Origin: an uncultured Lachnospiraceae bacterium
GTDB taxonomy: Bacteria > Bacillota > Clostridia > Lachnospirales > Lachnospiraceae
Direction: 5' to 3'
Length of the DNA stretch: 32,979 nucleotides
Assembly (NCBI GenBank): GCA_902785055.1
Contig: CACZXG010000050.1
Span: forward strand, 1-32,979
The position numbers and the translations under genes were made by a program. Shown piece after piece: positions 7,178 to 15,225 of the stretch. How positions within the stretch are numbered: position 1 is the stretch's first letter; every line of letters starts with the position of its first letter. Under the pieces are notes generated by a model. The model was not told where the DNA came from, ran no database searches, and saw nothing but the letters and a program-made list of their open reading frames with translations.

Positions 7178-9475
7178 TTATTTCGCTTTGCGATTTCTGT
7201 TGAAATTGATCAGGCATCCCGCCTTCACGATCTCGCGCTCGTTCTGCGTCATATCCTGGATGTAGAGGCTGATCTCCTGCGGCTTGCCGTCCTTGATCAC
7301 ATAAGCCTTGATGTCGGAGAGATCTCCGTCCATGATCTTACGGATTCCGGGAACATAGATATAGTCATCTACTTCGATCATATCCGGCTCGCCCTTTAAG
7401 TGGAACGGGATCATGCCCCAGTTCATGACGTTAGAGCGATATCTCTTGGTCGCGTAGTCCTGTGTGATGTTAGCCAGACCGCCGATGACACGCTGACAGG
7501 AAGCTGCCTGCTCACGGGCGGAGCCGTCGCCGGGCTTGTTGGCATAGATCATGGAGCCGATCTCGATGGACGCGGGATCCACGTTCTCGCTGCCGGGGAT
7601 CTGCGCGATCGCCGCATAGACTGCGTTCAGCACGGGATCCAGCTCAGCTGCGTTCTGGCCTGCGACGCGGGCTCTCTCGGTCTTGTCGACTGCTTTGGAT
7701 CTGCCGACGTACTCGGGATCTCTTCTGGAAAGTGTGAACTCCGCAAGGCCCAGAGGGTTGGAGCGGAAGGAAGAAGTCTCGCCGGAAGGGATCAGCTCGT
7801 CAGTGGTCGTAACTTCGTCAAGGATCTTGGAGCAGACCTTGAGCAGGATGTTCTCGCCCAAAGCTTCCATGCTCGGCCAGGGCTTGATGTTGGGACCGTC
7901 AAACAGTTCCTCAGCCTGGTCAGCCTTGCCGTAGCCGTTGTACACTCTTGCTTTGTAAACGGTATCATCGAAATTGTACTCCGGAACATTGCCCCAGCAG
8001 TCATACTGCTCTGCGGATGTCAAAATACCGCCGTTCGCCGCTGTCGCCGCAATAGAGCGCGCATCCATGAGTGCCACAGCCGCCATCTGGCCGTTGCCGG
8101 GCTTGGAGCCTTCGCGGTTGGGGAAATTTCTGGTCGTGTGGCGGACAGAAAGACCGTTGTGCATAGGCGTATCGCCCGCGCCGAAGCAAGGTCCGCAGAA
8201 AGCAGTCTTGACGATCGCGCCTGCTGCCATGAGATCCGCGACCGCTCCCTTTCTGGCCAGGTCGATGAATACAGGCTGGGAGGAAGGATATACGTCGAGG
8301 GAGAACTCGCCGAAGCCGCAGCTCTTGCCGCGAAGGAGGTTCGCCGCCTCAATGACGCTGCTGTAGCAGCCGCCCGCGCAGCCTGCGATGATACCCTGCT
8401 GGACCTGAAGTTTTCCGTCGGGAGTCATCTTGTCCATAAGGGTATATTTTGCCCTGCCGCCGGCAACCTTCTCTGCGGCCTTCTCTGTCTCGCGAAGAAG
8501 ATCCGGAAGATTTGCGTTCACTTCGTCGATGGTGAAAGCATTGCTGGGGTGGAAAGGCAGCGCGATCATAGGCTTGATCGTGCTCAGGTCGATATATACG
8601 CAGCCGTCGTAATATGTGACGTCAGCGGGATTGAGTTCCTTGTAGTCCTCTCCTCTGCCATGCATGGTGAGGTATGCCTTGGTATCCTCATCGGTTCTCC
8701 AGATAGAGGACAGGCAGGTGGTCTCTGTCGTCATGACGTCGACGCCGTTGCGGTAGTCAGTGCCCATGGAAGCGACGCCGGGTCCGACGAACTCCATGAC
8801 CTTATTCTTGACATACCCCTTCTTAAAGACCGCACTAACGATCGCAAGAGCGATATCGTGAGGTCCCACATAGGGAGCCGGCTTGCCGTCGAGGTATACA
8901 GCGACTACGCCGGGATAAGCGATATCATAGGTGTCTTCGAGGAGCTGCTTGACGAGCTCGCCGCCGCCTTCGCCGATGGCCATGGTGCCCAGCGCGCCGT
9001 AGCGGGTGTGGGAGTCGGATCCCAGGATCATCTTGCCGCATCCGGCCATCATCTCACGCATGTACTGGTGGATAACTGCGATGTGCGGAGGAACGTAGAT
9101 TCCGCCATACTTCTTAGCAGATGTCAGACCAAACATGTGGTCATCCTCGTTGATGGTTCCGCCTACCGCGCACAGAGAGTTGTGGCAGTTGGTCAAAACA
9201 TAGGGCAGCGGGAATTTATCCATTCCCGAAGCTCTCGCTGTCTGCACGATGCCGACAAAAGTAATATCGTGGGAAGCCATGGAATCAAATTTGATCCGAA
9301 GCTTGTCCATATTGTCATTCTGGTTATGCGCTTTCAAAATTGAGTAAGCGATCGTACCTTTTTTGGCCTCTTCGGGACAGGCACCCTGAAGTTCCGGTAC
9401 TCCCGCAGCCTCTGCCTCCGGGACGATCTTGTTCCCGCCGACAAGGTAAACACCGCCGTCGTATAATTTAATCAT
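7178..9475 (-). CDS. aconitase-superfamily hydratase (YbhJ-like)
   Basis: The 765-residue protein has the aconitase family layout, with a large N-terminal cluster-binding part and a C-terminal swivel-like part. Visible motifs are [12 protein letters not shown] (152-163), GCAGGC (365-370) and [10 protein letters not shown] (426-435); Cys427 and Cys430 with an earlier Cys are the expected [4Fe-4S] ligands. Its length and motifs fit the poorly studied hydratase group that includes E. coli YbhJ (about 750 residues) better than true aconitase. It should add or remove water on a di- or tricarboxylic acid. It is the first gene of the operon with the flavoprotein and the CoA-transferase-like enzyme. 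The ATG at 9475 has a strong AAGGAGG 7-8 bases upstream, and a promoter lies at 9514-9542. The exact substrate is not determined. Confidence 0.88.
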   Translation of the reverse strand: MIKLYDGGVYLVGGNKIVPEAEAAGVPELQGACPEEAKKGTIAYSILKAHNQNDNMDKLRIKFDSMASHDITFVGIVQTARASGMDKFPLPYVLTNCHNSLCAVGGTINEDDHMFGLTSAKKYGGIYVPPHIAVIHQYMREMMAGCGKMILGSDSHTRYGALGTMAIGEGGGELVKQLLEDTYDIAYPGVVAVYLDGKPAPYVGPHDIALAIVSAVFKKGYVKNKVMEFVGPGVASMGTDYRNGVDVMTTETTCLSSIWRTDEDTKAYLTMHGRGEDYKELNPADVTYYDGCVYIDLSTIKPMIALPFHPSNAFTIDEVNANLPDLLRETEKAAEKVAGGRAKYTLMDKMTPDGKLQVQQGIIAGCAGGCYSSVIEAANLLRGKSCGFGEFSLDVYPSSQPVFIDLARKGAVADLMAAGAIVKTAFCGPCFGAGDTPMHNGLSVRHTTRNFPNREGSKPGNGQMAAVALMDARSIAATAANGGILTSAEQYDCWGNVPEYNFDDTVYKARVYNGYGKADQAEELFDGPNIKPWPSMEALGENILLKVCSKILDEVTTTDELIPSGETSSFRSNPLGLAEFTLSRRDPEYVGRSKAVDKTERARVAGQNAAELDPVLNAVYAAIAQIPGSENVDPASIEIGSMIYANKPGDGSAREQAASCQRVIGGLANITQDYATKRYRSNVMNWGMIPFHLKGEPDMIEVDDYIYVPGIRKIMDGDLSDIKAYVIKDGKPQEISLYIQDMTQNEREIVKAGCLINFNRNRKAK

Positions 9476-9513
9476 GCGTAAACCTCCTTTGTGTTCAAAG
9501 TAATATCGTTCCT

Positions 9514-9542
9514 ATTATAGTTTAAAAATCGTGATATGCAAA
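9514..9542 (-). promoter_or_regulatory. promoter of the hydratase operon
   Basis: On the minus strand a perfect TATAAT (-10, 9519-9514) is 17 bases downstream of TTTGCA (-35, 9542-9537). It starts the three-gene operon about 30 bases upstream of the ribosome site. Confidence 0.65.
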
Positions 9543-9560
9543 AATAAATTTTCGTTCTGC

Positions 9561-9572
9561 CCGTTCAAACGG
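9561..9572. promoter_or_regulatory. dyad upstream of the hydratase promoter
   Basis: CCGTT-CA-AACGG has perfect 5-bp arms and lies about 20 bases upstream of the -35 box, a typical site for an activator. No regulator gene adjoins it, so this is a weak call. Confidence 0.3.
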
Positions 9573-9592
9573 CCCTTTTCGAACATTTACGC

Positions 9593-9629
9593 AAAAAAAC
9601 AACACCTTTTCCTCGGAAAAAGTGTTGTT
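9593..9629 (-). terminator. strong intrinsic terminator ending the cobalamin operon
   Basis: On the minus strand AACAACAC pairs with GTGTTGTT, continued by TTTTCC/GGAAAA around a short loop, and is followed by seven T (9599-9593). It lies 30 bases after the cobD stop and separates the B12 operon from the hydratase operon promoter. Confidence 0.88.
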
Positions 9630-9658
9630 CTATTGCATTAATTCCGATATGCAAGTCC

Positions 9659-10783
9659 TCAATCGGGGACTTCCCTGATCTTACTTATCAGCCTCATATT
9701 CTCCGCATGGCTTCTGAGACCGATCCTGTAGTAATGACCGTTCTCCTCAGAGGGATCTCTGACTCCCCTTATTCCATCGCATCTTCGGATCAGGATCCCC
9801 TTTTCTTTCAGGGGCTCATACAGTTCTTTCCTGCTCAGGAACATCACAAACGGCGCTTCCCCGTCAAAAACTTCCATTCCCAGTTCCTGCAGCTGCCCGC
9901 TGATGTACTCCCTCTCCACCCGTACTGCTTGCCTTGCCTCCTCCAGATAGCCTCTGGAGCTCAAAGCCGCGATTCCAGCCATTTGGGCGAGCATCGACAC
10001 GCTCCACTCCGGCTGCTGCATCCGGATTCCTTCGAGCAGCTCCTCATTACCTGTCGTCAGATATCCAAGCCTGATTCCGGGCAGAGCATAAGCCTTTGTA
10101 AAGGCATTCACAATGATCAGATAAGGGTTTTCCGGCAGTTTGCGTTTCATCGTCCTGCTCTGAGCGTCCGTAAGAAGATCAAGGTAGCACTCGTCCATGA
10201 CAAGGTAAATATGATTTGCCTTGCAGTAGTCCGCGATCTTGTTGAGCAAAGCAGGTTCTATACACTTCCCTACAGGATTATTCGGGTTGCAGAGGAAAAG
10301 CATAGTTTCCTCTTTCGTTCCCGCAAGCTTTTTCAGTCCGTCAGCCCCCTCCAGAATATCTTCCGTAAGCGCAAACCCTTTTCCTTTATCCAGTTCATAG
10401 AACAGGATCTCCGTTCCGACAGCTTGCAAGGCTCTTTCGTATCCCTGATAGGAAGGCACCGGAATCATCGCTCTCTTCGGGCGCACTGCCTGCACCACTG
10501 CCATCAGAAGTTCTGACGCGCCATTTCCGCACAGGATCCAATCTTCCGGAAGTTCCAGTTTTTGCGATAATTCCTGCTTCAGTTCTCTGTATGCCGGATC
10601 TGGGTAGCTGCTGAGAATCTCTGTCAAGTCCTCCTCTTTCAGCAGTCTGCACACCTCCTGCGGCGGCCCGATCGGGCTCAGATTCACAGAAAAATCCAGT
10701 TCAATATTCTTATTTCCGTAGATATCTCCGCCGTGTTCCAACTGCGCCCTCCAGTTTAATTCCACGAGTTCATGTGCCACCAT
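9659..10783 (-). CDS. cobD: L-threonine-O-3-phosphate decarboxylase (CobD)
   Basis: The 374-residue PLP enzyme of the class I/II aminotransferase fold makes (R)-1-amino-2-propanol phosphate, the linker between corrin ring and nucleotide loop. The N-terminal HGGDIYG plus DFSVNLSPIGPP is characteristic of CobD and separates it from the related histidinol-phosphate aminotransferases. The PLP lysine is Lys230 in NAFTKAYALPGIRLGY, and LCNPNNPVGK is the usual cofactor-pocket segment. It is the last gene of the B12 operon, 48 bases after cobS. The ATG at 10783 has a GGGGG stretch 10-14 bases upstream. The start region is preceded by a diverged copy of itself 32 bases further up. Confidence 0.93.
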   Translation of the reverse strand: MVAHELVELNWRAQLEHGGDIYGNKNIELDFSVNLSPIGPPQEVCRLLKEEDLTEILSSYPDPAYRELKQELSQKLELPEDWILCGNGASELLMAVVQAVRPKRAMIPVPSYQGYERALQAVGTEILFYELDKGKGFALTEDILEGADGLKKLAGTKEETMLFLCNPNNPVGKCIEPALLNKIADYCKANHIYLVMDECYLDLLTDAQSRTMKRKLPENPYLIIVNAFTKAYALPGIRLGYLTTGNEELLEGIRMQQPEWSVSMLAQMAGIAALSSRGYLEEARQAVRVEREYISGQLQELGMEVFDGEAPFVMFLSRKELYEPLKEKGILIRRCDGIRGVRDPSEENGHYYRIGLRSHAENMRLISKIREVPD

Positions 10784-10831
10784 CGTTCAGCCCCCGCAAA
10801 TTCATGTGCTGCCATCGCACACCGCAGGCGA

Positions 10832-11644
10832 TCATCCCACGCAGATGCACACCACTGCCAGCGTGCATGCCGCAAAGACCTCGCACTTGCATAAGAACCA
10901 TCCCTCCAGGTCTCCGGTGATCCCGCCGAGTTCCTTATAAGCCCTGCGTTTATAGCTCACCCAGGCAAGTACAGATATGATTACCGCTGCACCTCCTGCG
11001 ACCGGTTTGAGCAGGATCATTCCGGCCGCCGCTGCAAATCCGATAGCGCACAGCAGTGCCAGATTAGTCCGCCTCGCCTCTTCTCCGAAGTCGGTAAAGG
11101 CCCACAGGGTCCCCTCGCCGCGCGCATTCTTAAAGAGCACTGCCGCCAGTCCGCTCAAGGCCCTCGCCAGCACATACTCCAATGCAAACACGCCAAAATA
11201 TCGACTGTCTCCGCTCCCGGCAACAACCGCCACTGCACTTACCCAGAACGCAGCCAAAATCATCAGTGAAATAACTGAAAAAGCACCGATATGCGGATCG
11301 GACAGGATCTGCAATTTTTTGCCCTGTTCTGCCCAGGAGTGGAAAGCGTCGCTGGTGTCCATAAAGCCGTCCACATGAATCCCTCCCGTCACCAAAACGG
11401 GCAGAATTGCCGCGATCAGGGTGCTCGCCAATAAGATGACCACTTCCGGCAAGTCAGTCATGCCTTCCGCGGCGATCCAATGCATCCCCCACAGCCACAG
11501 CCATGTCATGACGCCAATCACCACTCCCACTACAGGAAAGAGGCCTATCGAATACCTCATCTCTTTTTTGTCCCAGTTTCCATAAGGGACAGGGATCCGC
11601 GAATACATGGAAACTGCAATACATAAAGATCGTAAAAAAGTCAT
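10832..11644 (-). CDS. cobS: adenosylcobinamide-GDP ribazoletransferase (cobalamin synthase, CobS)
   Basis: The 270-residue membrane protein joins adenosylcobinamide-GDP to alpha-ribazole (or its phosphate). Family motifs are visible: MYSRIPVP near the N-terminus, GGIHVDGFMDTSDAF (acidic metal-binding residues), SDPHIGAFSV and the C-terminal GGITGDLEGWFLCKCE. Several hydrophobic helices place it in the cytoplasmic membrane. Its ATG overlaps the stop of the upstream cobU-cobU-cobC gene as ATGA, so the two are probably translationally coupled and produce consecutive steps. Confidence 0.95.
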   Translation of the reverse strand: MTFLRSLCIAVSMYSRIPVPYGNWDKKEMRYSIGLFPVVGVVIGVMTWLWLWGMHWIAAEGMTDLPEVVILLASTLIAAILPVLVTGGIHVDGFMDTSDAFHSWAEQGKKLQILSDPHIGAFSVISLMILAAFWVSAVAVVAGSGDSRYFGVFALEYVLARALSGLAAVLFKNARGEGTLWAFTDFGEEARRTNLALLCAIGFAAAAGMILLKPVAGGAAVIISVLAWVSYKRRAYKELGGITGDLEGWFLCKCEVFAACTLAVVCICVG

Positions 11645-13269
11645 TTCTGATTCTCTCCGCGCGCCGGGTACTTCTCATACTCTGCGGCGCATTCAGCAAG
11701 GGAACTGCCAGTGATCCTCAGCAGGTATCCCTCTCCGCACTCCGGCTGCCACTCATATCGATTCAGGTTCTTCTCAGGGAAAAGCAGCTGCAAGATCGCC
11801 GCGATCGGACCGCCGTGGGTCACGATCACGATACGCTTAGCCGGGTCTCTTTGCAGGATCCGGTCCAGTGCAGACAGCACTCTTACCCTCATCTGTTCGC
11901 CGCTCTCGCCGCCTGGGCAGACCTTGCGCTCGTTATCTCCTGAAATCCATTCCTGATAGGCCGGATCGTCTTTGAGCATCTCATAGGACTTGCCCTCAAA
12001 GTCGCCAAAATCCATCTCCATGAGGTCCGGCTCCTCTATAACTGTCTCCTGCTCTCCGAACAGAAGCTCCATAGTCTCCTTGGTCCTGATAAGGCCGCTC
12101 GTGTAGAAGGATTCCCAGTCCGTACCGTAGACGCCGCGCTTCTGCATCAGGCACTTTCTTCCCTCTTCGCTGAGCGGCCAGTCCGTGCTGCCGCAGTAGA
12201 GGTGTCCCTCATTGGCCTTTGTTCTCCCGTGGCGCAGAAGAAGGATCTGACGGGTTTGGGAAGGATCGGCCTTTGGTTCTTCTATCCCCGCCTTTGACAG
12301 TTCTTCTTTTTCCGGCAATTCACACTTGTCAATCTTACCCAGTTTCTGCGCAAAGCCACAGAAGACTCGGGAAACTTCAGCTCCGCCGCCGGCCAATCTC
12401 TGCAGGTAGCGTCCGGTGAGCTCCCGCCACTTTCGGTCCAAAGCATTGATCGGAACAATTCCGCATGTGATATCTTCGCAGATCAGGATCGCATCTTTTC
12501 TGAAGGCATCCGGCGCGACCGGCTCCCTGTCCTCCGCAGCGCATCTTCTGAGATATCGCTCCAAGTGATCGATGCAGCGCACAGTAAGGTCCGGTTCACC
12601 GTCTTCTGTACAGGTGAAGATCTCCCCGTCTTTCAGGCCAAAATGGCTAATGGCGTACTCTTTTTTGCCCTGGCAGGCGCCTCCGATAATAAGTTCCATT
12701 TGGGTATCTCCGGTATTTGAAATCCTGAATCCTGCAGGAAGCTTGCCTTTGTGAACGATGGCGCCGCCTGCCACGCACTCGATCACAGTGTCACACTGCG
12801 CAGCCATCTGCCGCTCGATGTAAGCAAGCCCGCGTCGATAGCCATCCGTCATCTCATCGTAGAGTGCCGCGTCGCTGCAAATGCCATCTGAGACGACGAC
12901 AAAGTGCTTCACTCGTTCGGAAAAGAGCCGCAGGTCTGCTGCAACCTTTTGTGCGGCATCCGACTCATAGACGAAATCCCGCTCGCCGAACATAGCATTT
13001 GCGAGCATTGCTGTGGCGCTGTCAAGCAGATACGTTCCCTCGGAATCAGGCGTGATGCGCTCCGTGAGGCTGCAGGGGCACTCGATCGTCCTGTATCCCA
13101 TGCCGGCTCTGTCTTCGATATGCCGCGAGATCCTGCGCCGGTCCTCGTCGTCACGGGGAACCATCGTCGCCACGTAATAATGAGGCTCTCCCGCCGCCAG
13201 AGTGGCTGCAAGTTTCTGGGCCAGCGAGGACTTTCCGCTGCCGGCTCCGCCTGTGATCCAGATTTTCAT
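11641..13269 (-). CDS. fusion of two CobU-type kinase/guanylyltransferase domains and a CobC phosphatase
   Basis: The 542-residue protein has three parts. Residues 1-180 resemble CobU (adenosylcobinamide kinase/guanylyltransferase): P-loop GGAGSGKSS, YVATMVPRDDEDRRRISRH with the His region that carries the GMP in CobU. The CobU C-terminal motif is degenerate here. Residues 191-312 are a second CobU-like domain with an atypical P-loop GGACQGKK, a shortened middle, but a well-kept end (ICEDITCGIVPINALDR, then GRYLQRLA). Residues 340-535 are a histidine phosphatase (LLLRHGRTKANEG, EMDFGDFEG, VTHGGP), as in CobC, alpha-ribazole phosphatase. So one chain covers activation of cobinamide and dephosphorylation of ribazole phosphate. 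Met191 has a GGAG 9-10 bases upstream and could be an internal start. The gene is coupled to cobS by ATGA and is separated from cbiA by the hairpin repeats. Confidence 0.88.
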   Translation of the reverse strand: MKIWITGGAGSGKSSLAQKLAATLAAGEPHYYVATMVPRDDEDRRRISRHIEDRAGMGYRTIECPCSLTERITPDSEGTYLLDSATAMLANAMFGERDFVYESDAAQKVAADLRLFSERVKHFVVVSDGICSDAALYDEMTDGYRRGLAYIERQMAAQCDTVIECVAGGAIVHKGKLPAGFRISNTGDTQMELIIGGACQGKKEYAISHFGLKDGEIFTCTEDGEPDLTVRCIDHLERYLRRCAAEDREPVAPDAFRKDAILICEDITCGIVPINALDRKWRELTGRYLQRLAGGGAEVSRVFCGFAQKLGKIDKCELPEKEELSKAGIEEPKADPSQTRQILLLRHGRTKANEGHLYCGSTDWPLSEEGRKCLMQKRGVYGTDWESFYTSGLIRTKETMELLFGEQETVIEEPDLMEMDFGDFEGKSYEMLKDDPAYQEWISGDNERKVCPGGESGEQMRVRVLSALDRILQRDPAKRIVIVTHGGPIAAILQLLFPEKNLNRYEWQPECGEGYLLRITGSSLAECAAEYEKYPARGENQK

Positions 13270-13317
13270 AGTCTCTTCCCTTGTCGTATGCTTTCTTTAT
13301 ATTTCTAGATTTTGTTA

Positions 13318-13516
13318 CTGCCGTTTTAGCGCCCTTTGAAGTGCCTTAAGGGCACTTAAGCGGCAATTTTCGTGTTTTTAGCAATTTCTGCCGTTTTAGT
13401 GCCCCTCGACACCCTTTAAGGGCACTCAAGCGGCAGTTTTTTGCATTTTTGGCAATTTCTGCCTTTCTAGTGCCCCTCGACACCCTTTAAGGGCACTTAA
13501 ACGGCAGTTTTTTTTT
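13318..13516. repeat. hairpin repeat family A, three tandem units of about 70 bp
   Basis: Units start at 13318, 13388 and 13459. The clearest folds TGCCGTTTTAGTGCCC against GGGCACTCAAGCGGCA with 15 of 16 positions paired, and the other two keep the same fold. Each is followed on the plus strand by a T-rich stretch. That makes terminator-like signals for plus-strand transcription, but the flanking genes run on the minus strand, where no T tract follows. The block lies in the gap between cbiA and the cobU-cobU-cobC gene. No gene is seen in 13270-13743. Confidence 0.85.
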
Positions 13517-13731
13517 CTGACCAAACCGAGCCCTTAGAGCACCTTCTAAGGGCTCTATTACAGCAATCAATATCTGCGGGTTCTTAATCTGACCAAACTG
13601 AGCCCTTAGAGCACCCTCTAAGGGCTCTATTACAGCAATCAATATCTGCGGGTTCTTAATCTGACCAAACTGAGCCCTTAGAACACTCTCTAAGGGCTCT
13701 ATTACAGCAATCAAAGTCCGAGGATTCTTAT
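13517..13731. repeat. hairpin repeat family B, three tandem 72-bp units
   Basis: Units start at 13517, 13589 and 13661, exactly 72 bases apart, and are nearly identical. Each contains the hairpin GAGCCCTTAGAG / CTCTAAGGGCTC (arms overlapping a short loop) followed by the conserved stretch TATTACAGCAATCAA. A diverged single copy is at 29527-29578. A minus-strand frame of 97 codons passes through the block only because 72 is a multiple of 3; I do not call it a gene. Confidence 0.88.
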
Positions 13732-13743
13732 CTGAGTTCTTAG

Positions 13744-15225
13744 CTAATTTCTGCCTCTTTCCTCTCTGAACTTCCTGCACTCCGCGACGAACGCTTCCGC
13801 AAAAGCAGGGTCAGACCTGTAGTACAGGTGCGGGTACCCTGCTGTGATGCGCCCCTGAACAACCATGCAGTCCCATGCTCTTCCGTCAGGCTTCACAGCT
13901 CTGCACACGCTTCCGTTATTTGTGCTGTCGCTGTAGTGAAATTCATGTCCCCGGATTGTTTGTCCTGAGCCAAAATATCCCCCTTCACCGCTCACTTCCA
14001 CATAACCGAATCGAACCAGTTTTTTTGTCATTCGGCTGAAGCCTTTCAGAACACCGCACATGCGGTGCTCGATTCCCTCAGAATCAACAAGTTTCTCCTG
14101 CAGATATTGAAAGCCTCCGCATTCCGCGAGAATCGGCATTCCCTGTTCTGCCGCCCGGCGAATGGACGAAACCATAAAAGTGTTTGCCGCCAATTCCTGC
14201 GCTCTTAATTCCGGATAGCCGCCCCCAATAAGAAGTCCGTCGGCTTCGGGAAGGCTTGTGTCATGCAGAGGCGAGAAACTCACGATTTCCGCTCCCAGTT
14301 CCTCCAGGAGTTCCAGATTGTCCTCATAGTAGAAGGAAAAAGCCTCATCTTCCGCCACAGCAATAGTGACCGGCGAAGCCTTCGCCGCAGCATCCTCTCG
14401 GGCACTCACAGCTGCAGAATCTTCTCGGGCACTCTCCGATACAGCATCCCCCCAATCACTCTCTGGTACAGTTCCGGGCGCCTTCAGGCGCTCCTTCTCC
14501 ACTCGCAGAACCGGCGCGCTCTTGGCGATCTCAAGCAGCAGTTCCAAATTCAGTGTCTGCTCCAGAAGGTCTGCCGCGTGGTCGATCTTTTGCAAGAGAT
14601 CCGGTATCTCATCGGGCTCCACAAGCCCCAGGTGCCTGCTTTCAATGCAGAGCGTCTCGTCCAAAGGAAAACTCCCCAGTACAGGTATCGCCGCTTCACT
14701 TTTCAGCCAGCCGGAAATTCGGTCCGCCATGGCCGGTGAGACGCGGTTTAAGAAAGCGCCGCGGATCATCCGCTGCTCCCCATAATCTGCAAATCCCTTG
14801 ATCAGGGCGGCTGCCGATCGGCTCATGCCGCGCACATCGGCTGCGAGCAATACAGGTGCCTGCAGCAAAGAGGCCAAATGATAGGATGAGCCCTCCATGC
14901 CGGAGGCTCCTGTCCCGTCAAAATATCCCATGACTCCTTCTATCACAGCGATCTGCGCCCCTGTGCATCCCGTCGCAAACGACCTGCGCACGCCGTCCTC
15001 GCCGGCAAGATACAGGTCCAGGTTCCTCGAGGGCGTTCCGAGCACCTTTTTGTGGAACATGGGGTCAATGAAGTCCGGGCCGCACTTGAAAGCCGCCGCC
15101 CGGATCCCTCTTCTGCCGAGAAGGCGCAGGAGGGCACAGGTCAGGAGCGTTTTGCCGCTGCCGCTTCCCGGAGCCGCGATCAGGATTCTCGGTATTCGGA
15201 TTTCAGAGGAATAGTTTTGTTTCAT
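13744..15225 (-). CDS. cbiA: cobyrinate a,c-diamide synthase (CbiA)
   Basis: The 493-residue enzyme amidates the a and c side chains of (cobalt) cobyrinate using glutamine and ATP. The N-terminal synthetase domain has the P-loop APGSGSGKTL and AFKCGPDFIDPMFH. The C-terminal glutamine amidotransferase domain has GGGYPELR and the nucleophile Cys in ILAECGGFQYL, with a late His in GYPHLYYRS. A low-complexity linker around residues 258-285 contains a short internal duplication (SAREDSAA then SAREDAAA), which makes the protein slightly longer than usual. The ATG overlaps the stop of the cbiJ-cbiE-cbiT gene by 4 bases. It is the last gene before the hairpin repeat block. Confidence 0.95.
   Translation of the reverse strand: MKQNYSSEIRIPRILIAAPGSGSGKTLLTCALLRLLGRRGIRAAAFKCGPDFIDPMFHKKVLGTPSRNLDLYLAGEDGVRRSFATGCTGAQIAVIEGVMGYFDGTGASGMEGSSYHLASLLQAPVLLAADVRGMSRSAAALIKGFADYGEQRMIRGAFLNRVSPAMADRISGWLKSEAAIPVLGSFPLDETLCIESRHLGLVEPDEIPDLLQKIDHAADLLEQTLNLELLLEIAKSAPVLRVEKERLKAPGTVPESDWGDAVSESAREDSAAVSAREDAAAKASPVTIAVAEDEAFSFYYEDNLELLEELGAEIVSFSPLHDTSLPEADGLLIGGGYPELRAQELAANTFMVSSIRRAAEQGMPILAECGGFQYLQEKLVDSEGIEHRMCGVLKGFSRMTKKLVRFGYVEVSGEGGYFGSGQTIRGHEFHYSDSTNNGSVCRAVKPDGRAWDCMVVQGRITAGYPHLYYRSDPAFAEAFVAECRKFREERGRN

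Noticed and set aside
7400-9343. 647-codon plus-strand frame
   Set aside because: It is antisense to the well-supported hydratase gene, an effect of codon bias; no recognisable family.
13318-13516. Terminators ending transcription of cbiA
   Set aside because: The T tracts follow the stems on the plus strand only, while cbiA runs on the minus strand.
13487-13780. 97-codon minus-strand frame with 24-residue repeats
   Set aside because: It covers hairpin repeat family B, whose 72-bp period keeps the frame open, and it extends into cbiA. No ribosome site.
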